The notes beneath the pieces were generated by a model. The model did not search any database and had not been told where the DNA came from. It was given only the letters and a program-made list of their open reading frames with translations. DNA of 64,000 bases from an uncultured Eubacteriales bacterium (lineage in GTDB: Bacteria; Bacillota; Clostridia; Peptostreptococcales; Anaerovoracaceae): NCBI GenBank assembly GCA_902795135.1, contig CADBJW010000009.1, positions 51,730 to 115,729 of the forward strand, in the 5' to 3' direction. This document shows, in pieces, positions 1 to 9,502 of this stretch (the first letter of the stretch is position 1; each line of letters opens with the position of its first letter). Position numbers and translations under genes: made by a program.

Positions 1-313
1 CACGGCTTACAATGCCTTTGGTCGTGGCCGGATCGCTGGTCTGCTCGCAAATGGCAACTTTATAACCCTTTTCTACCAACCGGGCAATATAAGTATCGGC
101 CGAGTGGAACGGGACACCGCACATAGGCGCCCGCTCCTCCAGACCGCAGTTCTTTCCGGTCAATGTTAATTCCAGCTCTTTGGAAGCCAGTTTCGCATCG
201 TCAAAAAACATCTCATAAAAATCACCAAGCCTGAAAAAAAGAATACAGTCCTGGTGATTTTCTTTTACATCAAGGTATTGCCGCATCATAGGCGACAGTT
301 TTGATTTTGACAT
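1..313 (-). CDS. mutS: DNA mismatch repair protein MutS, N-terminal part (cut by window edge)
   Basis: The reading frame starts at ATG 313 and runs off the left edge, giving about 104 residues. It opens [20 protein letters not shown] and carries the MutS domain I signature [15 protein letters not shown]; the Phe-x-Glu that contacts mismatches is normally in a GxFYE context like this one. It continues with [10 protein letters not shown] and CEQTSDP, both typical of MutS1. MutS binds mismatches and recruits MutL. It is the last visible gene of the long minus-strand run and starts 8 bp after the aminotransferase stop. The ATPase domain lies outside the window. Confidence 0.95.
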   Translation of the reverse strand, partial: MSKSKLSPMMRQYLDVKENHQDCILFFRLGDFYEMFFDDAKLASKELELTLTGKNCGLEERAPMCGVPFHSADTYIARLVEKGYKVAICEQTSDPATTKGIVSR

Positions 314-320
314 TCGTCTC

Positions 321-1520
321 TTACTTTCCTAATTTCTTGTTATATGCTTCGATACCGAGAGCGATCAGCTGAGCGCCTCTTCTCATCTTATCACGATCAA
401 GAACGTAAGCGATTCTCATTTCATCTCTGCCAAGTCCAGGAGTCATGTAGAATCCTTCTGCAGGTGCGAACATAACGGTTTCGCCGTTGTCATCAAATTC
501 CTTCAGCAGGAACATGAGAAAATCTTCTACATTGTCTACCGGCAGTTTGGCAGTCAGATAAAATGCGCCGCCAGGTTTCTGGCAAACAACACCAGGAATC
601 TTCATCAGCTCTTCATAAGCTGCGTCTCTTCTAGCACAGTATTCCGCTTTCATTTCTTCATAGTAGGACTTATCCATTCTATAAAGGGCAGCTGCACCGA
701 TCTGCTCCAGTGTAGGAACACAAAGTCTTCCCTGTGCCAACTTCAGGATTCCGCTCATGAACTCTTCGTTCTTGGAAATAATGGCGCCGATTCTAGCACC
801 GCATGCGGAGAATCTCTTTGATACGGAGTCAACCATGATGACTCTGTCCGCCAGATCTTCCAGCATACCGAAGGAAGTCACTTCTCTGCCATCATAAGCA
901 AATTCTCTATATACTTCGTCGGAGATGATCCACAGGTCATGTTCCTTGGCGATCTCGCCGATGAGCTTCATTTCATCAAGGGTCAGAACTCTGCCTGTCG
1001 GGTTGCCCGGGCTGATGCAGCAAATTGCCTTTGTGTTCGGCGTAATGGCTGCTTCGATCAGGTCCTTCTTCGCCCATGCATAGCCGTCTTCTGCTTTTGT
1101 AGTCAGCGGAACCAGTTTGCCGTTTACCTGATTGCAGAATGTTCTGTAGTTCGTATAGAATGGTTCAGCGATCAAAGCTTCTTCACCAGGATTCAGCAGC
1201 GCTGTGAAGATCAGGGTCAGAGCTTCTGAACCGCCGTCTGTGATCAGAAGGTCTTTTCTTTCATAGTGCATGTCATACATTTTCATGTAGTCGATCATAG
1301 CATCCAACAGTTCCGTAACACCGCCGGATTCTGCATAAGCAATGACCTTCTTGTCATAATTGTTGATTGCTTCCTTAAAGCAGGCAGGTGTTTCAACGTC
1401 CGGCTGACCGATGTTCAATCTGTAGACCTTTTTACCTTCTGCCTCAGCTTCAAATGCATAGGTGTTGAACCGTCTGATTGGTGAAAATTGCATTGCTGCG
1501 ACTCTCTTTGATACTTCCAT
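321..1520 (-). CDS. Pyridoxal-phosphate aminotransferase, aspartate aminotransferase class I
   Basis: A 399-residue fold-type I PLP enzyme of normal length. Visible motifs are the N-terminal [10 protein letters not shown] loop, SPGNPTG around residue 170, SDEVYREF (the Asp that pairs with the pyridine nitrogen) and the Schiff-base lysine in [15 protein letters not shown]. It should transfer an amino group between an amino acid, probably aspartate or an aromatic or branched residue, and 2-oxoglutarate; substrate cannot be read from sequence. AAGGA precedes the ATG. It lies 20 bp after tlyA and 8 bp before mutS, so it probably sits in the same transcript, with no obvious functional tie. Confidence 0.9.
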   Translation of the reverse strand: MEVSKRVAAMQFSPIRRFNTYAFEAEAEGKKVYRLNIGQPDVETPACFKEAINNYDKKVIAYAESGGVTELLDAMIDYMKMYDMHYERKDLLITDGGSEALTLIFTALLNPGEEALIAEPFYTNYRTFCNQVNGKLVPLTTKAEDGYAWAKKDLIEAAITPNTKAICCISPGNPTGRVLTLDEMKLIGEIAKEHDLWIISDEVYREFAYDGREVTSFGMLEDLADRVIMVDSVSKRFSACGARIGAIISKNEEFMSGILKLAQGRLCVPTLEQIGAAALYRMDKSYYEEMKAEYCARRDAAYEELMKIPGVVCQKPGGAFYLTAKLPVDNVEDFLMFLLKEFDDNGETVMFAPAEGFYMTPGLGRDEMRIAYVLDRDKMRRGAQLIALGIEAYNKKLGK

Positions 1521-1539
1521 TTTCCTTTTCTCCTTTAAA

Positions 1540-2337
1540 TTACTCTAAAATTAACTCATCATGTGATGCGTTGACAACATCTTTTATGTCTATCCCATTA
1601 TCGCACTTTTTCTTCTTCATGAAAAGCAAATATTCAATATTTCCCTTCGTTCCTTTTACTGGTGAAAACGTAAGACCATGGGAGTAGAGACCATTCTCTT
1701 CGCCATAGGCGATAACCTTTGCAATAACTTCTTCGTGCACCTTCGGATCCCGCACGATTCCTTTCTTTCCGACCTGCTCCCGTCCAGCTTCAAACTGGGG
1801 TTTTACCAGACAAACAAGGCTCCCCTCTTCGGACAAAAGCTCCGCCGCCACCGGCAGCACCAGTTTCAGCGAAATAAAGGACACGTCGATGCTGATAAAA
1901 TCGATTTTCCGTTCAATCAAATTCGTGTCCAGATACCGGACGTTGCACTTTTCCATGTTGGTAACGCGGGAATCGTTGCGAAGCTTCCAGTCCAGCTGTC
2001 CGTATCCCACATCGATGCAATAAACATGGGAGGCACCGTTCTGCAGCATGCAGTCCGTGAATCCACCGGTGGAAGCCCCAATGTCCACCGCTGCTACCTG
2101 ATTTAAGGAAAAATCAAAGGATTTAAGGGCTTTTTCCAGCTTTAACCCGCCTCTGCTCACATAAGGGCACAAATCCTCTCTCACGGTGATTTGAGCCGAC
2201 TCAGACACAGGTGTGCCCGGTTTGTCGACCCGCAATCCGTCTACATTGACCAGTCCGGCCATAATCGAAGCTTTTGCTTTCTCCCGGGAAGGGAAAATCC
2301 CCTTTTCTGCTGCTAATACATCAAGTCTTTTCTTCAA
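1540..2337 (-). CDS. tlyA: TlyA family rRNA 2'-O-methyltransferase / hemolysin A-like protein
   Basis: 265 residues with an S4 RNA-binding domain (about 1-60, LDVLAAEKGIFPSREKAKA) followed by an FtsJ-type Rossmann methyltransferase with the SAM motif VDIGASTGGFTDCML and the acidic turn CIDVGYGQLDWKLR. TlyA of mycobacteria methylates ribose in 16S and 23S rRNA; clostridial relatives are usually annotated as hemolysin-like, and rRNA methylation is the inference here. The start is TTG, and TTGA overlaps the dxs stop codon, which implies translational coupling. The neighbourhood dxs-tlyA is common in Firmicutes. Confidence 0.9.
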   Translation of the reverse strand: MKKRLDVLAAEKGIFPSREKAKASIMAGLVNVDGLRVDKPGTPVSESAQITVREDLCPYVSRGGLKLEKALKSFDFSLNQVAAVDIGASTGGFTDCMLQNGASHVYCIDVGYGQLDWKLRNDSRVTNMEKCNVRYLDTNLIERKIDFISIDVSFISLKLVLPVAAELLSEEGSLVCLVKPQFEAGREQVGKKGIVRDPKVHEEVIAKVIAYGEENGLYSHGLTFSPVKGTKGNIEYLLFMKKKKCDNGIDIKDVVNASHDELILE

Positions 2338-4187
2338 CGCGCTAAACCTTTCTTTATCGTATCCGCAATACCGGACGCATCCAAACCGTATTCGGCGAAA
2401 AGCCGGCTCTGGGAACCGTGCTGGATGAAGCGGTCCGGCCAGCCAATATTAATGATTTTCGTATCATGATCGGATAACATGGCTTTCATAGTCTCCCCGA
2501 TGCCGCCAGCCACGACACCATCTTCCAGGGTCACGATCATCGGATACTCGGAAGCCGCCTTATACAGTCCGAATTTATCCAGTGGTTTGATAAACATCCC
2601 GTCAATGACACCGGCGTCAATGCCATCCTCAGCCAAAAGCTCTGCTGCGTCCAGTGCGTTTTGCACCATGGAACCGTAGGCCCAGAGAACAACGTCCTTC
2701 CCTTCTTTCAGTGGAATGGATTTGCCGATCTCCAGTCTGCGACCATCCCCTCTGCGTGCCGTTCCGCGTGGATAACGGATGGCGCACGGCGCATCAATGG
2801 ATTGGGAGAGATCCAGAGCCTGCTCCAGCGTTTCGTCATCCGATGGCGCCATCATGGTCATGTTCGGCAGATTCTTCAAATAGGAAATATCGAATAGACC
2901 ATGGTGGGTCTCTCCGTCTTCTCCAACAATGCCGGCGCGGTCAATGCAGAAGGTCACTGGCAGATTCTGCAGACACACGTCTTCCACGATCTGGTCGTAT
3001 GCCCTCTGCAGGAAGGTGGAATAGATCGCCACAAAGGGTTTGAGCCCGCTGTTTGCCATACCTGCCGCGAAGGTAACCGCGTGTCCTTCCGCGATGCCCA
3101 CATCAAAGAAACGGTTTTTGTATTTGGTTGCAAAAGCTTTGAGTCCGACGCCGTCGGCCATGGCTGCGCTTACCGTAACGATGCGCTTGTCTTTTGCCGC
3201 CAGATCCAGCATTTTCTTGCCGAACACGGCAGAATAGGAATCGCCTTTTGACTTGGAAACCGGTTTGCCGCTGTCCACATCAAAGGGTCCAATGCCGTGA
3301 AAGACGTTTGGATTCTGTTCGGCCTTTGAATAGCCTTTGCCCTTCTGTGTGACCGCATGAATAAAGACCGGACCCTTGATGCTCTTTGCGTGCTCCAGTG
3401 TCTCACAAAGGGCCTTGATATCGTGCCCGTCTACGGGACCGATGTATTTGCATCCAAGCTCTTCAAACAGAATGCCGTCAATGACCGCGTACTTGATGTT
3501 TTCTTTGGCATGATGAATGCCGGAAACAACGCTGTCACCAATGATTGGTACTTTGGAAAGCCCTTTCTTGATCTGGGTTTTTGTATGGATATATTTATCG
3601 GTGCTGGTGATCCGTCCCAAGGAACGGGACAGCCCGCCTGTATTCCGTGAAATGGACATTCCATTGTCATTCAGCAGGATAATCATATTTGTCCTGGAAC
3701 TTCCCGCGTTGTTCAGTGCCTCAAAGGCCAGTCCGCCTGTCAGCGCACCGTCCCCGATGATGGATACGACGTGGAAATCTTCACCTTTGATGTCGCGGGC
3801 GGTCGCCATGCCAAGTCCAATGGAAATGGAATTGCTGCTGTGCCCTGTATCAAATGTATCGTACTCACTTTCGCTGGTCTTTGGGAATCCGCTGATGCCG
3901 CCAAACTGGCGGAGCGTTTCGAACTCCTGCAGTCTGCCCGTTAAAATCTTATGCACATAACTTTGGTGTCCCACATCCCAAATCAGTTTGTCAACCGGTG
4001 TTTGAAAGGATTTATGCAACGCCAGAGTGATTTCAACCACGCCAAGACTCGGCGCCAAATGGCCGCCGGTTTTAGATACCGACTGGATCAGGAAATCCCG
4101 CAGCTCATAGGAGAGCAGCTCCAGTTCATCATAGTCCATCTTGCGGAGATCTTCCGGGAAATGATGGTCAAAAAGATAATTGCTCAT
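2334..4187 (-). CDS. dxs: 1-deoxy-D-xylulose-5-phosphate synthase
   Basis: 617 residues, normal DXS length. It condenses pyruvate and glyceraldehyde 3-phosphate with thiamine diphosphate, the first step of the MEP isoprenoid pathway. Seen: GGHLAPSLGVVE near residue 42, IWDVGHQSYVHK, the TPP/Mg motif GDGALTGGLAFEALNN, the second-domain catalytic region VGIAEGHAVTFAAGMA and HHGLFDISYL. It follows ispA by 2 bp, so the MEP entry enzyme and a prenyl chain synthase are co-transcribed. It is cytosolic. No strong ribosome binding site is seen, consistent with coupling to ispA. Confidence 0.97.
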   Translation of the reverse strand: MSNYLFDHHFPEDLRKMDYDELELLSYELRDFLIQSVSKTGGHLAPSLGVVEITLALHKSFQTPVDKLIWDVGHQSYVHKILTGRLQEFETLRQFGGISGFPKTSESEYDTFDTGHSSNSISIGLGMATARDIKGEDFHVVSIIGDGALTGGLAFEALNNAGSSRTNMIILLNDNGMSISRNTGGLSRSLGRITSTDKYIHTKTQIKKGLSKVPIIGDSVVSGIHHAKENIKYAVIDGILFEELGCKYIGPVDGHDIKALCETLEHAKSIKGPVFIHAVTQKGKGYSKAEQNPNVFHGIGPFDVDSGKPVSKSKGDSYSAVFGKKMLDLAAKDKRIVTVSAAMADGVGLKAFATKYKNRFFDVGIAEGHAVTFAAGMANSGLKPFVAIYSTFLQRAYDQIVEDVCLQNLPVTFCIDRAGIVGEDGETHHGLFDISYLKNLPNMTMMAPSDDETLEQALDLSQSIDAPCAIRYPRGTARRGDGRRLEIGKSIPLKEGKDVVLWAYGSMVQNALDAAELLAEDGIDAGVIDGMFIKPLDKFGLYKAASEYPMIVTLEDGVVAGGIGETMKAMLSDHDTKIINIGWPDRFIQHGSQSRLFAEYGLDASGIADTIKKGLAR

Positions 4188-4189
4188 AA

Positions 4190-5086
4190 TTAGTTGCCTC
4201 TGGTTTCAAGAACTTTCGCCAGATGGACGAACAGTTCTGCGTTGTCATAATAATCTTTCAATGCGTCAATGGCCATATCGGTCAGTTCTTCTAACCGGGC
4301 CTTTGATTCTTCCAGACCAAAGAGGGCTGGATACGTTGCCTTTTTGTTCTCGGCGTCGGCACCGGTCTTCTTGCCCAGTTCTTCTTCGGAACCAACGATG
4401 TCTAAAATGTCATCACAAATCTGGAAGGCCAGCCCCAGATTCTCAGCATAAACGGTCAGATCTTCCAGCGTATCGCTGTCTGCACCGCCCAGCTGTGCGC
4501 CGGCTCTGACTGCAGCAACAATCAGCGCCGCCGTTTTCGTAATATGGATGTAATCGAGCATCTCTCTGGAGCAGTTCTTGTCCGCGGCTTCCATGTCCGC
4601 AATCTGTCCTGCTACGATGCCCCGGCAGCCGGAGCCTTTGATAATTTCATAGCTGGCGCAGACCCTTCGTTTCAGGGCCTCTGCATCATCCAGATACAAC
4701 AGCATATCCCGATTCATAGCCTCAAAGGCTGCAGCTTGCAGTCCATCACCTGCCAAAGTTGCTACGGCCTCCCCATAGACTTTGTGGTTGGTAGGGATTC
4801 CCCTACGCAAATCGTCATTGTCCATACAAGGCAGGTCATCGTGGATCAGGGAATAGGTATGGATATACTCGATGGCGCAGGCATAGGGCAGCGCTTCCTC
4901 GATATCGCCGCCGCAAAAGTCACAGGCAGCCAAAAGCAATACCGGTCGAATTCGCTTGCCTCCTGCAGAAACACTGTACTTCATCGACTCATAGAGCGTG
5001 ATACTCTTATGATCGATGTCCGGAAGAAAATCAAGAAGATGTTTTTCAAACAATTCCCTGTACTGTTCAAAAGAATAATCTTTCAT
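4190..5086 (-). CDS. ispA: Short-chain polyprenyl (farnesyl/geranylgeranyl) diphosphate synthase
   Basis: 298 residues of the trans-isoprenyl diphosphate synthase family. The first aspartate-rich motif is DDLPCMDNDD with RRG after it; the second is DDILD. GGKRIRPVL near the N-terminus binds isopentenyl diphosphate. It elongates DMAPP with IPP, probably to C15. AGGAGG lies before the ATG. It sits between xseB and dxs, the usual Firmicutes order xseA-xseB-ispA-dxs, so the product likely feeds undecaprenyl phosphate and quinone-type lipids. The exact chain length is not certain from sequence. Confidence 0.93.
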   Translation of the reverse strand: MKDYSFEQYRELFEKHLLDFLPDIDHKSITLYESMKYSVSAGGKRIRPVLLLAACDFCGGDIEEALPYACAIEYIHTYSLIHDDLPCMDNDDLRRGIPTNHKVYGEAVATLAGDGLQAAAFEAMNRDMLLYLDDAEALKRRVCASYEIIKGSGCRGIVAGQIADMEAADKNCSREMLDYIHITKTAALIVAAVRAGAQLGGADSDTLEDLTVYAENLGLAFQICDDILDIVGSEEELGKKTGADAENKKATYPALFGLEESKARLEELTDMAIDALKDYYDNAELFVHLAKVLETRGN

Positions 5087-5087
5087 G

Positions 5088-5285
5088 TTATGCCTCCTGT
5101 TTCGTTAGGGTCTCTATTTTCTGAGCAGCGTGATCCAGGATCTCGCTGCATTCTTTATAATATTTTATACCGTCTTCATAGTATTGAATCGCTTCCTCCA
5201 AGGACGTGTCCTGGGACCTGAGCTTCTCGGAAGCCTCTTCCAGTTTTTTTAATGACTCTTCAAAGTTTGTTTTCTTTTCTTCCAT
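5088..5285 (-). CDS. xseB: Exodeoxyribonuclease VII small subunit
   Basis: A 65-residue acidic helical protein with the XseB core FEESLKKLEEASEKLRSQDTSLEE. It forms the extended multimeric arm of exonuclease VII with XseA, an enzyme that digests single-stranded DNA into oligonucleotides. I chose ATG 5285: AGGAG is 8 bases upstream, while the alternative ATG two codons earlier is only 2 bases from it. The xseA stop codon at 5288 lies inside this initiation region, so the two subunits are coupled. Confidence 0.93.
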   Translation of the reverse strand: MEEKKTNFEESLKKLEEASEKLRSQDTSLEEAIQYYEDGIKYYKECSEILDHAAQKIETLTKQEA

Positions 5286-5287
5286 GA

Positions 5288-6499
5288 TCATTGCTCCTGT
5301 TTGATGCGGGTGATTTCAGCTTCGGCACGGCCTGAAGCGGTTTGAATATCAACCACTTCGCCCGGTGTCAAACCATCGGTGCTGTTTATAATCGTTCCAT
5401 GGCTGTTATAGACAACCGAATAGCCTCTCGAAAGAATGGCGGTTGGATTCGCCGCCTCATTGAGTTTGCCAAGCATCATGACTTTCTCCCGCAGGGATTT
5501 GATCTTTCCCTCCATTTGATCCGTCATGCCGTCCATCAGCCGTTCTGTCGTCGCCTGTTCGTATGCGATCCGGTTCTTAATGCCGTTTGCAAAAGCTTCC
5601 GGATCCAAGGCGAAAAGCAGTTTTCGCTTATACTCCACCATTTGTTGCAAATCAGCGGATAAGGTTTCTTTTAAGCCTTTGATATATTCTCGGACTTCCC
5701 GAATATCCGGCGCCGCCGTTTCCGCGGCTGCCGTTGGAGTCGCCGCCCGTACATCGGCCACAAAGTCTGCAATGGTAAAATCCGTTTCATGACCCACACC
5801 GGAAATAACCGGTATGTGGGATGCAAAGATACTGCGTGCAACCACTTCTTCATTGAAAGCCCAAAGATCTTCCATGGATCCTCCGCCCCGGCCGGTAATG
5901 ATCACATCAACATCCGGGCGCGCTGCATTCAGGAAGTCGATGGCTTTTGCGATATCTTCCGCGGCACCCGGTCCCTGCACCAATACGGGGACGATCAGAA
6001 TGTCCACATAATCGTTCTTGTTCTTAATGGTTCGCGTAATGTCCGAAACCGCGGCTCCTGTGGGAGACGTCACAACGGCGATCTTCTCCGGAAATGCAGG
6101 AAGCGGTTTCTTATGGGATGCTGCAAAGAGCCCTTCCCTTTCCAGCTTTTGCTTCAGCATTTCAAACTGAACCGCAAGCTGTCCCGAACCGTTGATTTCG
6201 ATGTCCTTCACCTGTAAGGAGTAATAGCCGCCAATCTCATAGACGGAAATGAATCCGGTCACGACGATTTCCATGCCCTCATCCAATGGACAGGAAAGTT
6301 CCTCTTTCTTATAACGGGACAGGAAGCACCGAACCGTACTCGCCTCGTCCTTCAGAGAAAAATACACATTGCCGGAGTTGTGATACTTCAGGTTTGATAC
6401 TTCCCCGATTACGGAAACATTCCCCAGGATCGGATCGGTTTTGAGCACCCGGTTGATGTAATGATTCAGTTGGCTTACCCGTACAGGTTTTAATCCCAT
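5288..6499 (-). CDS. xseA: Exodeoxyribonuclease VII large subunit
   Basis: 403 residues. The N-terminal OB fold (about 1-100, with GNVSVIGEVSNLKYHNSGNVYFSLKD) precedes the catalytic domain with VVTSPTGAAVSDI, IITGRGGGSMEDLWAFN and PVISGVGHETDFTIADFVADVRAATPTAAAE. These are the conserved XseA blocks. It degrades single-stranded DNA from either end in a complex with XseB. GGGAGG stands before the ATG, and the start overlaps the end of the Kae1-like gene by 10 bp. Confidence 0.96.
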   Translation of the reverse strand: MGLKPVRVSQLNHYINRVLKTDPILGNVSVIGEVSNLKYHNSGNVYFSLKDEASTVRCFLSRYKKEELSCPLDEGMEIVVTGFISVYEIGGYYSLQVKDIEINGSGQLAVQFEMLKQKLEREGLFAASHKKPLPAFPEKIAVVTSPTGAAVSDITRTIKNKNDYVDILIVPVLVQGPGAAEDIAKAIDFLNAARPDVDVIITGRGGGSMEDLWAFNEEVVARSIFASHIPVISGVGHETDFTIADFVADVRAATPTAAAETAAPDIREVREYIKGLKETLSADLQQMVEYKRKLLFALDPEAFANGIKNRIAYEQATTERLMDGMTDQMEGKIKSLREKVMMLGKLNEAANPTAILSRGYSVVYNSHGTIINSTDGLTPGEVVDIQTASGRAEAEITRIKQEQ

Positions 6500-7512
6500 A
6501 TGTATTTGCCTCCCAGAAGCGCGATGCCCACTGCATTGTCCGAGGAAAGATCCAGATCATCAAAATAGACGATCACCCCTTTTTCTTCCAATGCATCGCT
6601 TACGGCGCCTCGGATGTATTTGCTGGTTGAAACACCGCCGGACATAATCACATCGCAGATTCCCGTCCGCTCGCTGGCCTGCAGCAAAAGCTTGATGATT
6701 GCGTCGCTGAACCGGTCAAAGATTTCTCTGACCAGTCCATCCGGATCGGTGTCGTCCATATTGTTTTTGATCTGGGTATCGATGCCGGACAAATTGAACT
6801 GGCAATCGTTAACCTTGATCGGTGTTAGTATATTCGTTGCATGTGACGTTTTCATGGCGATTTCATCCAACGCGCTGCCACATGGGAATGGAATCCCCAT
6901 CTGTACTCCGGCACGGTCCAGAACCTGTCCAAAGGAAATGTCCTTGGAACCTCCAATCAGTTCGATGTGATAGATGGTGTTTTCACCGTGAATCAGTTCA
7001 AAACTGTCTTCCAGGTCTTCCTGTACGCTTTCGTAGGAACGGTCCGGATCGGCCTGGCTGACCTGCAGCACCTCACAGGTTCCTCCTGAAAAGTGACAGG
7101 CAATAAAATCATCCAGATAGGACATTTCTGTGAACGCCTTGATGGCCTCGATATGCCCTTCCTGATGAGAAAAACTGATGGCCGGAACATCCAGAACGGC
7201 AGCCAAGGATCTGGCGAAGCCTTCACCGGCTAAAAAGCACGGCATATAAGAGCCTTCTACCGGTCTTGGTTTCGACGAATAAGCTACGGCGTCGATCTTC
7301 TCACCACGGATTTCTTCAAACAGTTCGGGAAGAATCTTGACATGCTGAAACAGAGCTTCCGATTGTCTGAGACCTCTTTCGCCCTGTTTTACTGTAAGAA
7401 ATCTTCTTATGTCACATATGATTTCATCCCGGCTGATCAATGCGAGTGAAGTTTTGTAGTTGCTCGTATCAATCCCCAGAATATTTTTTTGAGATTGCTC
7501 CAAGTACTCCAT
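6490..7512 (-). CDS. Kae1/TsaD-like ASKHA-fold protein (clostridial paralog)
   Basis: About 340 residues beginning MEYLEQSQKNILGIDTSNYK. It has an N-terminal ASKHA phosphate-binding strand (ILGIDTSNYKTSLAL), SHQEGHIEA in the position of the HxxxH metal site of TsaD, and VIMSGGVSTSKYIRG near the C-terminus. Real TsaD makes t6A in tRNA; this clostridial paralog is shorter and divergent (FSGGTCEVL), and its substrate is unknown to me. The start at 7512 lies inside nusB, giving a 44-bp overlap; the reading frame is open 24 codons further upstream but that part has no conserved features. Family assignment is firm, function is not. Confidence 0.75.
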   Translation of the reverse strand: MEYLEQSQKNILGIDTSNYKTSLALISRDEIICDIRRFLTVKQGERGLRQSEALFQHVKILPELFEEIRGEKIDAVAYSSKPRPVEGSYMPCFLAGEGFARSLAAVLDVPAISFSHQEGHIEAIKAFTEMSYLDDFIACHFSGGTCEVLQVSQADPDRSYESVQEDLEDSFELIHGENTIYHIELIGGSKDISFGQVLDRAGVQMGIPFPCGSALDEIAMKTSHATNILTPIKVNDCQFNLSGIDTQIKNNMDDTDPDGLVREIFDRFSDAIIKLLLQASERTGICDVIMSGGVSTSKYIRGAVSDALEEKGVIVYFDDLDLSSDNAVGIALLGGKYIWD

Positions 7513-7885
7513 GAATAAACTTTGCCGAATGATCGGTACTGTATTTCTTCGCAAGATTAATAGCTTCGTTAATGACGACTGCATGAGGAACGTCCTGGCT
7601 GTATTTCATTTCCCCAACTGCAAGTCGCATGATAGCCAGATCCACCTTTGGCATGCGAGCGGTTTTCCACTTGGTGCTGTTCACATTGATCTCTTCATCG
7701 ATTTCATCCAGATTTTCAATGATCTGGTTGAACAGATCGGTGCACCGACTCACATGTCCGCCGGACATCCTCTCGCCAATAAGACGCACACCTTTGTCAG
7801 CAGCGTCCCCGTTTTCTATATCTTTTGCTGTTTCAAGCTCAAACAGCAGTTGCATCAATGTTTCTCTCGCTTCGTTTCTAGTCAT
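7469..7885 (-). CDS. nusB: Transcription antitermination factor NusB
   Basis: 138 residues, all-helical. Typical blocks are RNEARETLMQLLFELE at the N-terminus, LAIMRLAVGEM, and VVINEAINLAKKYSTDHSAKFIHGVLG at the C-terminus. NusB binds boxA RNA with NusE (S10) and supports rRNA antitermination. AAGGAG precedes the ATG. It overlaps the asp23 gene by 8 bp upstream and the Kae1-like gene by 44 bp downstream. asp23-nusB-xseA is a standard Firmicutes arrangement. Confidence 0.95.
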   Translation of the reverse strand: MTRNEARETLMQLLFELETAKDIENGDAADKGVRLIGERMSGGHVSRCTDLFNQIIENLDEIDEEINVNSTKWKTARMPKVDLAIMRLAVGEMKYSQDVPHAVVINEAINLAKKYSTDHSAKFIHGVLGAISKKYSGD

Positions 7886-8222
7886 TTGCTTTTACTCCTT
7901 GAACGTGGATATTGACGGCCTGTATCCTGTTTCCCGTCATGAATGCAATTTCCCGTTTGACGTTTTCCTGTATGTCCCATGCAACCGAAGGGATGTGACA
8001 TCCGTATTCCGCGATGATATAAACATCCAGCTCCCTTTCGCCATCAACCTGACTGACCCGGACGCCTTTCGCGGCCAGCTCTCTTCCCAGGAGACTCTTG
8101 TTCAGCAAATCAGAAAACCCGCCTGCCATCTCGGCAACGCCATCGGTTCGCCGGGTGGCGTTTACGGCACAAATTGCTATGATCTCATCCGATACTTTTA
8201 ATGATTCTTGTGCTTCAGTCAT
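7878..8222 (-). CDS. Asp23/Gls24 family envelope stress response protein
   Basis: A 114-residue DUF322 protein. Recognisable parts are VSDEIIAICAVNATRRTDGVAEMAG, KGVRVSQVDGERELDVYIIAEYGCHIPSVAWDIQ and AFMTGNRIQAVNIHVQGV. Members are small, abundant proteins; Staphylococcus Asp23 is membrane-tethered and linked to envelope stress, whereas the member next to nusB (YqhY in Bacillus) has been tied to control of acetyl-CoA carboxylase. The position next to nusB makes it the YqhY-type member. It overlaps both neighbours by 8 bp. Confidence 0.88.
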   Translation of the reverse strand: MTEAQESLKVSDEIIAICAVNATRRTDGVAEMAGGFSDLLNKSLLGRELAAKGVRVSQVDGERELDVYIIAEYGCHIPSVAWDIQENVKREIAFMTGNRIQAVNIHVQGVKAND

Positions 8223-9498
8223 CGTTTTCCTCTACAGGCAGCACTTTCATGGTTACCTGTTCAATTCTTCTGTCTTTCACCGATTTGATCGTGAAAATAT
8301 AGTTCTCGTAAAAAATTTCCTTACCGATATCATCTTCGTCCGGAATCTCACCGAACATATCGATAATCAAACCGCCAATGGTCTCCGAGTCCTCAGACTG
8401 CAAGTCGATACCCAGTTCCTCATCGATATCATCAATATCGGTGCTGCCCTCGATCACGTACAGATCTGGCGCAATCTTTCGGATTTCCTGTTCCTCTTCA
8501 TCGTACTCGTCATCAATATCACCCATAACTTCTTCGATGATATCTTCCATCGTTACGATACCGCAAAAGCCTCCATACTCATCGATCAATATAGCAATAT
8601 GCTGCTTGGTCTTCTGCAGTTCAAAGAACAACGAGTCAATGTTTTTCGTTTCAGGAACAAAGTAGGGCTTTCGCAGGATGGACCGGATGTCCACGTTGTC
8701 AAAGCCTTCTTCTCTGGCTTTGATCAGATAATCTTTTATGTAAAGTATTCCAATAATATTATCGCTATCGTCTTCATAGACTGGAATTCTGGAATACCGA
8801 AGTTCCATTAGTTCATCGATGTAGTCTTCCGCTGGATCGTTGATATCGATGGAAAACACATCGGTTCTCGGTGTCATGACCTCATAAGCCAGCGTATCGT
8901 CAAAGGCAAATACGCCGGTAATCATTTTCTTACCTTCTTCTTTTAATTCTCCGCTTTCGCTGCCCGCCTCCAGCATCTCAACGATATCCTCTTCGGAATA
9001 TTCATTATCTTCCACATCTGTCCGCTGACGGAAAATGACAAGCAAAAGAATTGCGATTCCCTTGACAACGACCGTCATCGGTTTCATGACAATCGTCAAA
9101 AACCTGGCGGCGCCCAGGGTTTTGTTTGCAATGGATTCATCGTGAAGCAATGCAAGCCTTCTTGGGAACACTTCTCCAATGGCAAACATCAAAATGCCGT
9201 AAACCAGAAACAGAATCAGAAATGAGATCCAAAGGACGGTTTGCTCGGAGAACTGGCTGTTTGCTTTGATCAGATCGTTCAGGGACCCCAGATACGCCAT
9301 CAGAATGCATGCTGCTCCAACGGTATAGCACAGCACGTTCAGCGCTCTCAGGGCCAACTCATATTCCGCCAGATGGTCACGCTTAGACACTTTGTTTACA
9401 GATCCGATCGCTCGAATGCTTGTAACAAAAAATCCATTGATTATGATAATCAGTAAAAATACAATTAATCCCCATAAGGGCCACGGGTCGGTTGACAT
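8215..9498 (-). CDS. CNNM/CorC family membrane protein with CBS pair
   Basis: 427 residues. The N-terminal DUF21 part has about four membrane segments (WGLIVFLLIIIINGFFVTSIRA; VLCYTVGAACILMAYLG; WISFLILFLVYGILMFAIGEVFPRRLA). A CBS domain pair follows (VMTPRTDVFSIDI and HIAILIDEYGGFCGIVTMEDIIEEVMGDI), then a C-terminal CorC_HlyC transporter-associated domain from about residue 335. Family members are proposed Mg/Co efflux or divalent-cation homeostasis proteins; the hemolysin label is historical. AAGGAG lies before the ATG. The stretch of Asp/Glu after the second CBS (DIDDEYDEEEQE) is typical. Confidence 0.88.
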   Translation of the reverse strand: MSTDPWPLWGLIVFLLIIIINGFFVTSIRAIGSVNKVSKRDHLAEYELALRALNVLCYTVGAACILMAYLGSLNDLIKANSQFSEQTVLWISFLILFLVYGILMFAIGEVFPRRLALLHDESIANKTLGAARFLTIVMKPMTVVVKGIAILLLVIFRQRTDVEDNEYSEEDIVEMLEAGSESGELKEEGKKMITGVFAFDDTLAYEVMTPRTDVFSIDINDPAEDYIDELMELRYSRIPVYEDDSDNIIGILYIKDYLIKAREEGFDNVDIRSILRKPYFVPETKNIDSLFFELQKTKQHIAILIDEYGGFCGIVTMEDIIEEVMGDIDDEYDEEEQEIRKIAPDLYVIEGSTDIDDIDEELGIDLQSEDSETIGGLIIDMFGEIPDEDDIGKEIFYENYIFTIKSVKDRRIEQVTMKVLPVEENDD

Positions 9499-9502
9499 GT
9501 AA

